Assembly (NCBI RefSeq): GCF_028368935.1
Contig: NZ_JAQNDK010000001.1
Coordinates: 868,001 to 932,000, forward strand
Source of the DNA: Sorangium aterium
GTDB lineage: Bacteria > Myxococcota_A > Polyangia > Polyangiales > Polyangiaceae
Direction of reading: 5' to 3'
DNA: 64,000 bases
Below the pieces are notes generated by a model that was not told the DNA's origin, searched no databases, and was given only the letters and a program-made list of their open reading frames with translations. The position numbers and the translations under genes are program-made. The first letter of the stretch is position 1; the number at the start of each line of letters is the position of its first letter. Shown here piece by piece: positions 1 to 8,843 of this stretch.

Positions 1-399
1 AACGCCGAGAGCGAGAATGCTTCGCTCCTGCTGTCGCTCTCGATGCGGGAGACACACGACGTCGTGATCTGCGGCCACGTCCGGTGCGCGGCGCTCGAGG
101 TGCTCCTCGACGGGGAACGCGATCGGCAGGCCTTCAGGCTCCTGTCGCAGGTGCCCGCGGCGCGCGCCACGATCGACCTCGTGCGCCACAACTACGTCGG
201 CCTCCACCGCGACGCCCTCCGCGAGGTGACGGCCCAGGAGAACGTGCTGACCCAGCTCGATCACCTGCTCACCTACCCGCTCCTGGCGCAGGGAGGCGGG
301 CCGCGCGTCCACGCCTGGCTATACGACGAGCGCGACACGTCGCTCTGGGCCTACTCCTTCGAGGAGTCGCAGTTCGCGCACCAGATCTCGCTCCGGTGA
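1..399 (+). CDS. Beta-class carbonic anhydrase, C-terminal part (5' truncated by window)
   Basis: The reading frame is open from base 1, so the true start lies outside the window. The frame contains VVICGHVRCAAL (about residues 22-33 of the visible part). This matches the GHSxCGA zinc-site motif of beta-carbonic anhydrases, with the His and second Cys zinc ligands kept; the usual Gly after the Cys is Ala. The final third, with RVHAWLYDERDTSLWAYSF, corresponds to the family's conserved C-terminal HGWxYD segment. The family interconverts CO2 and bicarbonate in the cytoplasm. About 110 residues follow the zinc motif, normal for this family. It is convergent with the helicase gene on the minus strand. 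The assignment rests on the motif and on C-terminal architecture; the N-terminal CxDSR motif cannot be seen. Confidence 0.8.
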   Translation, partial: NAESENASLLLSLSMRETHDVVICGHVRCAALEVLLDGERDRQAFRLLSQVPAARATIDLVRHNYVGLHRDALREVTAQENVLTQLDHLLTYPLLAQGGGPRVHAWLYDERDTSLWAYSFEESQFAHQISLR

Positions 400-485
400 G
401 GAAGAGCGCGGGTCGGAGAGCGCACGTCGGGCGGCACGAGTCAGAGCGCGCGACTCGGGATAGGGCGAATTCTGCCGGAATGACG

Positions 486-555
486 GAACCGCCAAGGCGC
501 CATAAGACGCCAAGATTTTGTGTTTTCTTGGCGTCTTATGGCGCCTTGGCGGTTC
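486..555. repeat. Perfect 30-bp inverted repeat between convergent genes
   Basis: Bases 486-515 and 526-555 are exact reverse complements, with a 10-base T-rich loop (516-525). The arms contain the CGCCAAG/CTTGGCG units of a widespread intergenic palindrome. The element sits between the convergent carbonic anhydrase (stop 399) and helicase (stop 587) genes, so it can act as a bidirectional terminator. It is longer and more perfect than an ordinary terminator, so a mobile REP-like element is also possible. Confidence 0.75.
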
Positions 556-586
556 AAACGACCCCGCCTTCAGTCAAAGCACTCCG

Positions 587-3500
587 TCACGGACTCGGAG
601 GGCTTGAGTCCGAGAGCTCGCCGTCCCCGCCCTCGCCGCCGTCCGGCCCCCGGAGCTGCGCCGAGAGCAGGCCGACGAGCTCCTGCGTCGAGAGCTTGCC
701 GGCGGCGTCCTTGCCGCCGAGCACCTGGGCCACGAGCGAGCGCTTCTCCGCGTGCAGCGACAGCATCTTCTCCTCGATCGTCCCGAGCGCCACCAGGCGA
801 TAGATGGTGACCGGCCGCCGCTGACCCAGGCGGTGCGCCCGATCCGACGCCTGATCCTCGACCGCGGGGTTCCACCAGGGGTCGAGGTGGATCACGTTGG
901 TGGCCGCCGTGAGGTTGATGCCGAAGCCCCCCGCCTTGAGCGAGATCAGAAAGAGCGGCGCCGACCCCTCCTGGAACTCGCGCACCCGCTCGGCCCGGGC
1001 CTTCCGGGGCGTCTCGCCGTCGAGGTAGACGTACGCGACGCCGCGCGCCTCGAGCGCCTCGCGCACCAGCGCGAGGTGCGACGTGAACTGGCTGAACACG
1101 AGCGCGCGCTGCCCCTCCGCGCACAGCTCGTCGACGAGCCCGAGGAAGCGCGCGAGCTTGGACGAGTCGAGCGCCGAGCGCGCGTCGTAGAGGCGCGGGT
1201 GCGAGGCGAGCAGCCTGAGGCGCGTGAGCGCCGCCAGCACCTCGACGCGCCGCTCCTGCTCGCGCCGGACCGCCCGGCTCGTCTCGAGGTCGGACAGCGC
1301 CGCGAGGCGCGCGTCCTCGTACAGCTGCCACTCGGCGCCCGAGAGCACGACCGGCACGCGCACCTCGGTGCGCGCCGGCAGCTCGGCCTCCACCTGCGCC
1401 TTGGTCCGCCGGAGGAGGAACGGGGCGAGCACGCGCCCGAGCGCGGGCCCGGCGGCGGGGTCGATCTGCCGCTCGATCGGCATGGCGTAGCGGTCGCGGA
1501 ACGCGTCCCATCCGCCGAGGAGGCCGGGGAAGACGAGCGCGAAGAGGCTCCAGAGCTCGCCGAGGTGGTTCTCGATCGGCGTGCCCGAGAGCGCGAACCT
1601 GAAGTCCGCCTGGAGCGCCCTCGCGGCGCGGAAGCGCTGGGTGGTCGCGTTCTTCAGGCTCTGCGCCTCGTCGAAGACGACCGTGGCGAAGCGCCGCGCC
1701 GCGAGGCGCGCGGCGTCGCGCACGAGCAGGCCGTAGCTGAGCACCATCACGTCGCCCGGGCCGAGCCGCGCGAGCGCGCCGTCGCGATCGGCCTCGTCCG
1801 CGTAGACCGTGAGGCGGAGGGAGGGCGCGAAGCGCCGCGCCTCGTCCTGCCAGTTGAAGGCCACCGAGGTGGGCGCGACGACGAGCGCCGGCCCGCGCTC
1901 GCCGCGCTCGAGCAGGACGGCGAGCGCCTGCACCGTCTTGCCGAGGCCCATGTCGTCGGCGAGCACGCCCCCCGCGCCCCAGGCCGCGAGCCGCACGAGC
2001 CAGCGGTACCCGTCGAGCTGGTAAGGGCGGAGCTCGGCCACGAGCGCCGCCGGCGCGATGGGGCAGAGCTCGCCGGCGGCCACGACCCGCTCCACGAGCT
2101 GCCGGAAGGCGCCGTCCGCCTCGAGCGCGGCGCCGGCCCGCTCGAGCTCCCACAGCACCATGGCGGCCGAGGGGCCCACCGAGAGGCCGTGCCGGGCGTC
2201 GTGGACGTGATCGGCCAGGCGCTCGAGGTGAGCGCGCAGGGCCTCGCCCAGCTCCACGTAGGTGGTGGCCTCGACCTGCACGTAGCGCTCGTGGCGGCGC
2301 GCCGAGTCGAGGAGCCGGGCCAGCTCCACGCGCTCTCCCGCGACGCTCAGCCCGCCGAGGACGCCGAACCACTCGCGCCGCTTCTCGAGGACGACCTTGA
2401 GCGCGCGGGGGCCGCCGTCGCCCACGACCCGCAGGGGCTCGCTGACCCACTCGAGCTCCGGGGGCGGCTCGCGCCGCGCGCAGGCTGCGAGCAGATCGAG
2501 CGCGCCCTGCGCGCTGGCGAAGCGGTAGTGGAACGGGCGGTCCTCGAACGGCTCGGCCCCGGCGAGCGGGAGCTCGGCGGCGAGCGCGGCGGCGAAGTCC
2601 TCTTCCCGGCGCAGGTCGCGCACCGCGTGCAGGGCCCGGTCGCCGCGCCGCACGTGGACGTCGCGCGCGCCCGCGCCCGGCACGAGCGGCGGGGCGTCGG
2701 CGAGCGGCCGCACGCGCAGCTCGACCTCCACCGCGCCGCGCGGCTGGGCCGTGAGCCGCAGCACCGGGAGCAGCTCCGGCGGGACCGACTCGCCCATCAC
2801 GCTGCGCGGCATGGCCACGGGCACGCGCAGCGCCCACCGCGAGAGCGCGGCGAGCAGCGCACCGTGGCTCTCGGGCGGGAAGACGTCGCCCTCGCGCGCG
2901 AGCACGTCGAGCAGCGCCCGGATCTCGGCCTTGACGTCGAGCAGCGTGAGCCGCCGCGCGCCCTTGTCCCAGTCCCAGAGGAACAGCACCTCCTCGGGCC
3001 GGGCGCGGCGCGCGCGATCGAGCAGAGCAGGGGGCAGCGCCGTGCCCTCAACGCCGGCGCTCACCCGCACGGCGCCGTGGCGCTCCTCGGCCACGACGCC
3101 CACCGGCGCGCGCTCGATCCTCACGGCCACATCGGGCGCCTCGTCGAGGAAGAGGCGCGGGTGGCCGATGAGCGCGTCGAGCAGCGCCCGCGAGGCGAAG
3201 GCGTTGCCCTCGGGCAGGAGCGACGCGATGCGGGCGTCCTCGGCGGAGAGCTTGCCGCCGTGCTCCAGGAGCAGGCGCTTCTTGCCGAGCCGCGCCCCGG
3301 CGCCGCGCTGCCCCTTCTTGCCCAGCCGGTGGATCCAGGGCGCGACCACCACGCCGGCCGCCTCGACGACGTCGAGCCGGAAGGCGAGCTCGACGCCGCC
3401 GCGCGCCCCGGGGCCCTCGTCGAGGGCCCTGTCGAGCGCCTGCAAGGCCCGCTCCCAGGCCGGGCGGCCGAGCTCGTCGAGCGCCTGGAAGAAGGCCTCG

Positions 3501-4171
3501 CTCGGGGGCTGGCGGAGCCAGAGCAGCGCGGCGTCGATGGCCGCGAGCACGTGGACGCAACCGCCCGCGCCGCAATCGCACTCGGCGCGGAGGGCCCCGG
3601 GCGCGAGGATCAGCCGCGCCTCCGGCCTGACGAAGCCGGCGCCCGCGCGGTGCGCCTCGAAGGGCCGCGGATCGTCGAGGCGAAAGCCGGGGAGCGCGGC
3701 GTCGAAACGCAGCGCGGCGGCCCGAAGCGCCCGCTCGGGGCGCGGGGCCGCCGCGTCCGGCACGCGCGCGCGCAGCTCGCAGAGCCGCTCGTGCGCCGAC
3801 AGGGCCCTCGGCTCCTCGGGCGCCCGCAGCAGCGACGGCGCCGCGGCGCGCGCGAGCGCGGCGTCGTCGCGCTCGTCCTCCAGGAAGCGAGCCACGAGGG
3901 GCGGCAACACGTCGCGCAGGCGCGAGGGCGCGAGCCACACGAGCGCGCTCGCGAGCTCCTCGGCGCTCGCGAGGTCGATGAGGCGCCGCCGCGCGCCGAG
4001 GAGCTGCAGCTCGGGCCAGAGCGTGGGGTCGACGCGCGGCGCCACCGCCTCGAGGCTCAGCCGGGCCAGGTGCGCGACGCCGTGCTGCGCGAGCCACGCG
4101 AAGAGGGCCGCGCGGGTCTCGAAGGGCGCCGCCGGCGCTGCGGGAGGGACGGCCTGGGTGTCGCCTGGCAT
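587..4171 (-). CDS. SNF2/Rad54-family DEAD/H-box helicase with SWIM zinc finger (HepA-like)
   Basis: A 1194-aa ATP-dependent DNA translocase. The N-terminal half carries a SWIM-type zinc finger at about residues 185-215 (CDCGAGGCVH). The C-terminal half is a full SNF2 motor: LRPYQLDGYRWL, then Walker A DDMGLGKT (about 737-744), motif Ia VVAPTSVAFNW, Walker B DEAQ (about 832), motif III LSGTPIEN, and the helicase-C domain with FSQFTSHL and SDRAHRLGQ (about 1109-1117). Length and order fit the large bacterial SNF2-SWIM family, thought to remodel protein-DNA complexes or help RNA polymerase recycling. The ATG at 4171 lies 37 bases downstream of the DoxX gene on the same strand, so the two may share a transcript. 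Strong assignment for the fold; the substrate is unknown. Confidence 0.93.
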   Translation of the reverse strand: MPGDTQAVPPAAPAAPFETRAALFAWLAQHGVAHLARLSLEAVAPRVDPTLWPELQLLGARRRLIDLASAEELASALVWLAPSRLRDVLPPLVARFLEDERDDAALARAAAPSLLRAPEEPRALSAHERLCELRARVPDAAAPRPERALRAAALRFDAALPGFRLDDPRPFEAHRAGAGFVRPEARLILAPGALRAECDCGAGGCVHVLAAIDAALLWLRQPPSEAFFQALDELGRPAWERALQALDRALDEGPGARGGVELAFRLDVVEAAGVVVAPWIHRLGKKGQRGAGARLGKKRLLLEHGGKLSAEDARIASLLPEGNAFASRALLDALIGHPRLFLDEAPDVAVRIERAPVGVVAEERHGAVRVSAGVEGTALPPALLDRARRARPEEVLFLWDWDKGARRLTLLDVKAEIRALLDVLAREGDVFPPESHGALLAALSRWALRVPVAMPRSVMGESVPPELLPVLRLTAQPRGAVEVELRVRPLADAPPLVPGAGARDVHVRRGDRALHAVRDLRREEDFAAALAAELPLAGAEPFEDRPFHYRFASAQGALDLLAACARREPPPELEWVSEPLRVVGDGGPRALKVVLEKRREWFGVLGGLSVAGERVELARLLDSARRHERYVQVEATTYVELGEALRAHLERLADHVHDARHGLSVGPSAAMVLWELERAGAALEADGAFRQLVERVVAAGELCPIAPAALVAELRPYQLDGYRWLVRLAAWGAGGVLADDMGLGKTVQALAVLLERGERGPALVVAPTSVAFNWQDEARRFAPSLRLTVYADEADRDGALARLGPGDVMVLSYGLLVRDAARLAARRFATVVFDEAQSLKNATTQRFRAARALQADFRFALSGTPIENHLGELWSLFALVFPGLLGGWDAFRDRYAMPIERQIDPAAGPALGRVLAPFLLRRTKAQVEAELPARTEVRVPVVLSGAEWQLYEDARLAALSDLETSRAVRREQERRVEVLAALTRLRLLASHPRLYDARSALDSSKLARFLGLVDELCAEGQRALVFSQFTSHLALVREALEARGVAYVYLDGETPRKARAERVREFQEGSAPLFLISLKAGGFGINLTAATNVIHLDPWWNPAVEDQASDRAHRLGQRRPVTIYRLVALGTIEEKMLSLHAEKRSLVAQVLGGKDAAGKLSTQELVGLLSAQLRGPDGGEGGDGELSDSSPPSP

Positions 4172-4208
4172 GACAGGCGGCGTAACGTCGTCGGTGCGAG
4201 GGCGCGGT

Positions 4209-4757
4209 TCAAGGGGTTCTGGCGCGCTGGCCCCCGCGGGCGAGCGCGCCGAAGGGCACGGCGGGCGCGGCCGCGAGCAGCAGCGCCCCGCCCGCGGCCG
4301 TGTAAACCGAGTAGGAGAGCACCGCCTCGAGGCCGCGCCCCGAGAAGGTCATCGCCAGCGCGAACGCGAGCAGCAGCATCCCGCTCGCGAACGCGAGCGC
4401 CCGCGTCCACACGCCCGCGAGCAGGCCGACCCCGAGCGCCGTCTCCAGCGCGGTCGCCGACCAGGCGAGCGCCGGGACCATCCAGGCCGGCGCCCACGGG
4501 TTGATCGCGCCGGTGTACGCGACGAAGCGGCCCCACTCGCCCCAGGCCACGTTGCCGGTGCCCGGCGGGCCCCACAGGCCGAAGCGGTCGGCGACCGCCG
4601 ACAGGAACGCGGCGGCGAGGCCCAGCCGGAGCAGCAGCGCGCTCGCCCAGGCGAAGCGTGGCGAAGCCCACGGCGGGGCGAGGCCTAGCCCGTGGGCGGC
4701 GGCGAGAGCGTCGGCTGCAGGATCGGCGGGGCGCGGGGCGGAATGCGAGATCGTCAT
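4209..4757 (-). CDS. DoxX-family integral membrane protein
   Basis: A 182-aa protein with about four hydrophobic segments: LLLRLGLAAAFLSAVADRFGL, a helix after NPWAPAWMVP, ALAFASGMLLLAFALAMTF, and a final AAGGALLLAAA stretch. The early RLxLAxxFLxxxxDRFGLWG pattern is typical of DoxX/DoxD-like proteins, inner-membrane proteins linked to quinone or thiol redox. The start chosen is ATG 4757, because upstream codons would run into the divergent MocR promoter. Only 76 bases separate it from the MocR start at 4834; DoxX genes are often controlled by a divergent MocR regulator, so it is a likely target. Confidence 0.82.
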   Translation of the reverse strand: MTISHSAPRPADPAADALAAAHGLGLAPPWASPRFAWASALLLRLGLAAAFLSAVADRFGLWGPPGTGNVAWGEWGRFVAYTGAINPWAPAWMVPALAWSATALETALGVGLLAGVWTRALAFASGMLLLAFALAMTFSGRGLEAVLSYSVYTAAGGALLLAAAPAVPFGALARGGQRARTP

Positions 4758-4791
4758 GGCTCCTCTTTCGCCCCGGAAGCTGGCTCCGGGG

Positions 4792-4834
4792 TGGTCCAGT
4801 GAGGAGGTCCATTTCTGGCATGATGGCTGGACCA
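4792..4834. promoter_or_regulatory. Candidate MocR operator in the doxX/mocR intergenic space
   Basis: The 76-base divergent spacer contains TGGTCCA (4792-4798), AGGTCCA (4805-4811) and TGGACCA (4828-4834). These are a direct repeat plus an inverted copy, the last overlapping the MocR start codon. MocR/PdxR proteins bind such mixed direct and inverted repeats next to their own genes. The match is by eye and the site is inferred. Confidence 0.5.
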
Positions 4835-6312
4835 TGCGCCCGTGGACCTTCCCCGTCTCGCTCGACCCGGGCTCGGCGGAGCCGCTGTTCCTGCAGATCG
4901 CCCGGCGGATCGCCGCGGACATCGGCCGCGGGAGGCTCCGGCCCGGCGCGGTGCTGCCCGGGTCGCGCACGCTGGCGAAGACGCTCGGGGTGCACCGCAA
5001 CACCGTGCTGGCCGCGTACGACGAGCTCGAGGCCGAGGGCTGGCTCAGCTCCGCCGAGCGCAGCACGCGCGTCTCCGCGGCGCTGCCGCCGCGCCCGCGC
5101 GGGGTGGCAGCGCCCCGGGGCGAGCTCGGCTACGACCTCCCTGCCCGCCCGGCGTGGCGCACCTTCGCGCCGGATCCGGCGCGCCGGGGCGTGCTCCACT
5201 TCGGGGCGGGGCTGCCCGACCTCCGCCTGGCGCCCGCCGACGAGCTGGCCAGGGCGTACCGGGCGGCCGCGCGGGCAGGCGGCCGGACCGCGCTCGGGTA
5301 CAGCGATCCCCGGGGCGACGTGCACCTCCGGCGCGCGCTCGCTTCGCTGCTGCGGGAGACGCGCGGGCTCGCGTGCGACGAGGACCACCTCCTCGTCACG
5401 GCGGGCAGCCAGGGCGCGATCGACCTCGTCGCGCGCCGCCTCCTCGGGCCGGGCGACGCGGTCGCGGTCGAGGACCCTGGCTACCCGCCGGCCTGGGACG
5501 CGCTGGCGTCGACAGGCGCCGAGCTCCTGCCCGTCGGCGTCGACGGCGATGGATTGCGCGTCGACGCGCTGGAGGCGCTCGCCGCGCGGCGGCGGGTGCG
5601 GCTCCTGTACCTGACGCCGCACCACCAGTTCCCGACCACGGTCACGCTCTCGACGGCGCGGCGGCTCCAGCTGCTCGACGTCGCGCGCGCGCGGCGGATC
5701 GCCGTCCTCGAGGACGACTACGATTTCGAGTTCCACTACGACGGCCGCCCGGTCCTGCCGCTCGCGGCCACGGACATGGGCGCGGTGATCTACGTCGGCA
5801 CGCTGTCGAAGATCCTCGCGCCCGGGCTGCGCCTCGGGTGGGTGGCCGGGCCGCGGCCGCTCGTCGAGGCGCTCGCCGCGCAGCGCATGCGCGCCGACCG
5901 GCACGGCAGCCCGGCGCTCGAGCGGGCCGTCGCCGCGCTGATCGAGGACGGGCTCCTCTCGCGCCACGCGCGCAAGATGCGGCGCGTGTACGAGGCGCGG
6001 CGGAATGCGCTCGCGGAGGCGCTCCGGGCCGAGCTGGGCGGCGCCGCGGAGCTCGCCGTCCCGGCCGGCGGGATGAGCCTCTGGGTCTCGTTCCCCGAGG
6101 GCGTGGACGCCGAGGTCGCGGCGCGCGCCGCCCCCCGGCACGGGGTGGGGTTCTACCCCGGCGCGCGCTTCAGCTTCCGCGGGGGCGAAGCGCGCGCCGC
6201 GCGGCTCGGGTTCGCGTCGCTCGATGAACGCGAGCTGCGCGAGGCGACGCGCCGGCTCTGCGCCGCCCTGCGTGCCCGGCCCGACATCCAGCGCGGCCGT
6301 ACGACCTTGTGA
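4834..6312 (+). CDS. MocR/PdxR-type transcriptional regulator (GntR wHTH + aminotransferase domain)
   Basis: A 492-aa fusion. The N-terminal GntR winged helix (about residues 12-75) has PLFLQIARRIAADIGRGRL, LPGSRTLAKTLGVHRNTV and AYDELEAEGWL. A fold-type-I aminotransferase-like domain follows, with YSDPRGDVHLRRALA, the EDDYDFEFHYDGRP segment and the PLP-lysine region VGTLSKILAPGLRLGW. Such proteins sense pyridoxal phosphate or an amine ligand and usually control a divergent gene. ATG 4834 is chosen because translation from here begins directly with the wHTH. The divergent DoxX gene is the obvious target. The specific ligand cannot be read from sequence. Confidence 0.9.
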   Translation: MRPWTFPVSLDPGSAEPLFLQIARRIAADIGRGRLRPGAVLPGSRTLAKTLGVHRNTVLAAYDELEAEGWLSSAERSTRVSAALPPRPRGVAAPRGELGYDLPARPAWRTFAPDPARRGVLHFGAGLPDLRLAPADELARAYRAAARAGGRTALGYSDPRGDVHLRRALASLLRETRGLACDEDHLLVTAGSQGAIDLVARRLLGPGDAVAVEDPGYPPAWDALASTGAELLPVGVDGDGLRVDALEALAARRRVRLLYLTPHHQFPTTVTLSTARRLQLLDVARARRIAVLEDDYDFEFHYDGRPVLPLAATDMGAVIYVGTLSKILAPGLRLGWVAGPRPLVEALAAQRMRADRHGSPALERAVAALIEDGLLSRHARKMRRVYEARRNALAEALRAELGGAAELAVPAGGMSLWVSFPEGVDAEVAARAAPRHGVGFYPGARFSFRGGEARAARLGFASLDERELREATRRLCAALRARPDIQRGRTTL

Positions 6313-6478
6313 GTACACATCCCCGATTGGCACTCTGCTGGAGGTGCGCTGTCCGGGATTCCCAGGGTCCCATGTTCGCGATACGCTCTGGGGATGCCCC
6401 GGTCCCTGACCCCAGCGCGTCGCCCGAGAGGGACACCGACGTGGCTGGGACGCAGAGGCGGCACGGAGGTGCTCGATC

Positions 6479-7699
6479 GTGTTCCATCCTTCCTCGTTCG
6501 ATTCACAACCTGACTCCCAGAGGAGAGACAGCGCGCGCGCGAAAGGAGCGCTCGCTGATCGACCGGCAGACTCCCGCCCCGCCTCGTCGCGCCGCTCCGT
6601 ACGGCTGCGAGGCCGCCTCATCGACGGGCGTTACCAGGTCGATCAGCTGCTCGGGCGCGGCGCGATGGGCGAGGTCTGGCGCGCGCACGACGGCGTCCGG
6701 CGCGCCGATGTCGCGCTGAAGTTCCTCACGGTGGCGCGCGGCGGGCGCAACGTCGACGCGATCGAGCGGTTCCGCCTGGAGGCGCGGGTCGCGGCGCAGC
6801 TCGGACAGAAGACCCGCGGCGTCGTCGCCGTGCTCGACGCCGGCGAGGACCCCGCGGCGGGCCCGTACATCGTGATGGAGCACGTGTGCGGCAGGTCGCT
6901 GCGTCAGCTGCTGGAGGAGCGAGGCACGATCCCCGCCGTCGAGCTCGCGTCGTTGCTCCGCCAGCTCGGAGAGGCGCTGTCGATGGCGCACGGCCTCGGC
7001 GTCGTGCACCGGGACATCAAGCCGTCGAACATCCTGCTCGTCGAGGGGAGCGACGGCCATCTCTGCGCCAAGATCACCGACTTCGGGATCGCCAAGTGGG
7101 TCGGCCAGGATCGGCCGGCCGATTTCCGCCGCCGCACCGCGGACGGCGTGGTGCTGGGCACGCCGGCCTACCTGAGCCCGGAGCACACGTGTGAGGGTCT
7201 TGGCGGCCCGCAGCTCGACATGTGGTCGCTCGCGGTCGTCGCGCACGAGGCGCTGACCGGGCGGCAGCCGTTCCCGGGCCGCAACCTGGCCGCGGTGCTC
7301 GCGGCCATCCTTGTCAGCGGGCGCCCCCCGCTGGCCACGTTGTGCCCGGGAGCGCCGCCCGCCCTGGAGGCGTGGTTCGCGCGCGCCTTCGCCATCAGCC
7401 CATCGGAGCGGTTCCCCAGCGTCCAGGCGATGATCTCCGCCTTCGAGGCCGCGGCAGGGGTGCCGGTGGCGCCGCCGGCCGCGGCGCGGGGGCGGCGCTG
7501 GCGCGTCGCTGTGGCCGGGGTCGCGGTGGCGCTCGGCCTCGCGGTGCCCGCGGCGCTGCTCTGGGAGCGGTCCGGGAGCGACGGCGCGCGCCGCGCGGAT
7601 GAGGTGGTCCGCGACGCGGCGCGCGCTGCCGCCCGCGTCGCCGACGCCGCGCAGGCAATGACAGCGCGCCTCCTGGAACGCCAGCGCACAGCGCCCTGA
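6479..7699 (+). CDS. Eukaryotic-type Ser/Thr protein kinase with one C-terminal TM segment
   Basis: About 406 aa. The kinase domain spans about residues 48-315: Gly-loop LLGRGAMGEVW, ATP lysine in VALKFL, catalytic VVHRDIKPSN (about 174-183), metal-binding DFGIAK (about 200), and LGTPAYLSPEH as the APE equivalent. All catalytic residues are present, so it should be active. A hydrophobic helix at about 340-364 (VAVAGVAVALGLAVPAALLW) is followed by a short Ala/Arg-rich tail, with no recognisable sensor domain. The GTG start at 6479 has GGAGG nine bases upstream. An 80-base piece of its juxtamembrane region is duplicated at 14610-14689. Confidence 0.9.
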   Translation: MFHPSSFDSQPDSQRRDSARAKGALADRPADSRPASSRRSVRLRGRLIDGRYQVDQLLGRGAMGEVWRAHDGVRRADVALKFLTVARGGRNVDAIERFRLEARVAAQLGQKTRGVVAVLDAGEDPAAGPYIVMEHVCGRSLRQLLEERGTIPAVELASLLRQLGEALSMAHGLGVVHRDIKPSNILLVEGSDGHLCAKITDFGIAKWVGQDRPADFRRRTADGVVLGTPAYLSPEHTCEGLGGPQLDMWSLAVVAHEALTGRQPFPGRNLAAVLAAILVSGRPPLATLCPGAPPALEAWFARAFAISPSERFPSVQAMISAFEAAAGVPVAPPAAARGRRWRVAVAGVAVALGLAVPAALLWERSGSDGARRADEVVRDAARAAARVADAAQAMTARLLERQRTAP

Positions 7700-7843
7700 T
7701 CGCGGATTTCGCGCCGCGTCCGCCTCGTCAGGACGCGGGCGGAGCCGTCCAGGAACTAAGTCAAGCCCAGGCTCGATGGGGGCCCGCGATGAACAGGCCG
7801 ACCCAGACGTCGCGCGGTGGTGGTGATCGGGCGGCCGAGCAGC

Positions 7844-8218
7844 TCAGCGCTCGCTCGCGTGCGCGATGGTCTCGATCATGCGCGGGATGGCCACGGAGAT
7901 GAGGATCCCCAGGTTCGCCCGCTTGTTGTCCACCAGCATGCCCTGGAGCAGATTCCCGTGGTTGAGCACCACCACGGTGTGGTTGCCCGCCATGTCGAGC
8001 AGGTAATACCGCCCTAACGGAGGGAAGTTCGAGTCGCGCAGCGAGCTGTCCAGCTCCTCGGTGATGCGGGTGAAGAGGGCCACCGCCACCGGTTGCTGGT
8101 TGAAGCCGGCGAGCGACAGGCCCGCCGAACGTTCCCAGATGTCGGTGGCCAGCAGCCCGTCGCGGAGGATGTTGCGGAGATCATGGACTGCGGCCTCGAG
8201 GACTTTGGTATCGATCAT
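7844..8218 (-). CDS. Small Roadblock/LC7-like protein, last gene of the ParA operon
   Basis: 124 aa from ATG 8218. The pattern is an N-terminal helix (MIDTKVLEAAVHDLRNIL), a beta meander, a central amphipathic helix (QPVAVALFTRITEELDSSL), then RYYLLDMAGNHTVVVLNHGNLLQGMLVD and a final helix. This alternation and the length fit Roadblock/LC7 proteins such as MglB, small dimeric regulators of GTPase and polarity systems. It follows the previous gene by 52 bases on the same strand and closes the TPR-PATAN-ParA-Roadblock operon. The fold is an inference from the pattern; no catalytic residues are expected. Confidence 0.55.
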   Translation of the reverse strand: MIDTKVLEAAVHDLRNILRDGLLATDIWERSAGLSLAGFNQQPVAVALFTRITEELDSSLRDSNFPPLGRYYLLDMAGNHTVVVLNHGNLLQGMLVDNKRANLGILISVAIPRMIETIAHASER

Positions 8219-8270
8219 CGTGCTTCCGTCGCTCCTGGGCGCGCGCGCCCGCATTGAAAACCCGGATGTA

Positions 8271-8843
8271 CTACAGCCCGCGCAAGGTCGTCGCGAGCGC
8301 CTCCTTCAGCTGCTCGAACGACCGCGTGGAGAGAGCCTCGTCGCCCACGGTGCCGAGGCAGAAGCCACCGCGCGCCGTGCGCGCCTCGACCCAGGACATC
8401 ATCTGCGCGCCCAGCCAGAGCGCGCCCGCCGTGGCGTCGACGCCGGGGATGCTGCGGACGCCGACCAGCGCCGAGAGCAGCGGCCCCACGAGGGACACGT
8501 GCGCCTCGGAGATGCCGTGCGCCGCCAGCGTGAGGCCGTTGTCGTCGGCCACGAAGGCGCCCACGCACGCGTGGTGATCGAGCGTCCAGGCGACGAGCGC
8601 GTCGAGCCGATCGGCCGGGTTGTCGGAGGTCTGAACGAGGCGCGGCACCTCCTTCACCTCCTTGGGCACGTCCTTGGGCGCGGCCTTCGCCGGCACGGGC
8701 GCCGCCTTCGCCGGCGCGCCGGCGCGCGGTGCCCCCATGGCGCTCACGAGCGCCGCGGGCTCCCGCGACCGCGTCGCGCTCACCCGCGCGAGGAGCGAGC
8801 TCACCCGCTGCGCGTCAGTCCACGAGACGGATCGGACCGTCAT
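8271..8843 (-). CDS. Roadblock/LC7-like protein with Ala/Pro/Lys-rich N-terminal extension
   Basis: 190 aa. The first ~75 residues are Ala/Pro/Lys-rich and probably disordered (APAKAAPVPAKAAPKDVPK). They lead into a compact domain (about 78-190) with RLDALVAWTLDHHACVGAFV, ADDNGLTLAAHGISEAHVSL, GALWLGAQMMSW and a C-terminal helix. The meander around VADDNGL resembles Roadblock/LC7 proteins, where a helix precedes a strand carrying a D-x-x-G turn. The ATG at 8843 lies inside the 3' end of the ParA gene (29-base overlap), so translational coupling and joint function are likely. The Lys-rich linker could bind DNA or tether the ParA partner. Fold assignment is tentative. Confidence 0.55.
   Translation of the reverse strand: MTVRSVSWTDAQRVSSLLARVSATRSREPAALVSAMGAPRAGAPAKAAPVPAKAAPKDVPKEVKEVPRLVQTSDNPADRLDALVAWTLDHHACVGAFVADDNGLTLAAHGISEAHVSLVGPLLSALVGVRSIPGVDATAGALWLGAQMMSWVEARTARGGFCLGTVGDEALSTRSFEQLKEALATTLRGL

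Noticed and set aside
752-4504. Very long open frame antisense to the helicase
   Set aside because: A shadow frame caused by extreme GC content; the minus strand carries an unmistakable SNF2 helicase and the plus-strand translation is Arg/Glu-rich without domains.
6320-6345. sigma54 promoter (TGGCAC) upstream of the 6479 kinase
   Set aside because: TGGCAC is present, but no GC dinucleotide follows at the required -12 spacing.
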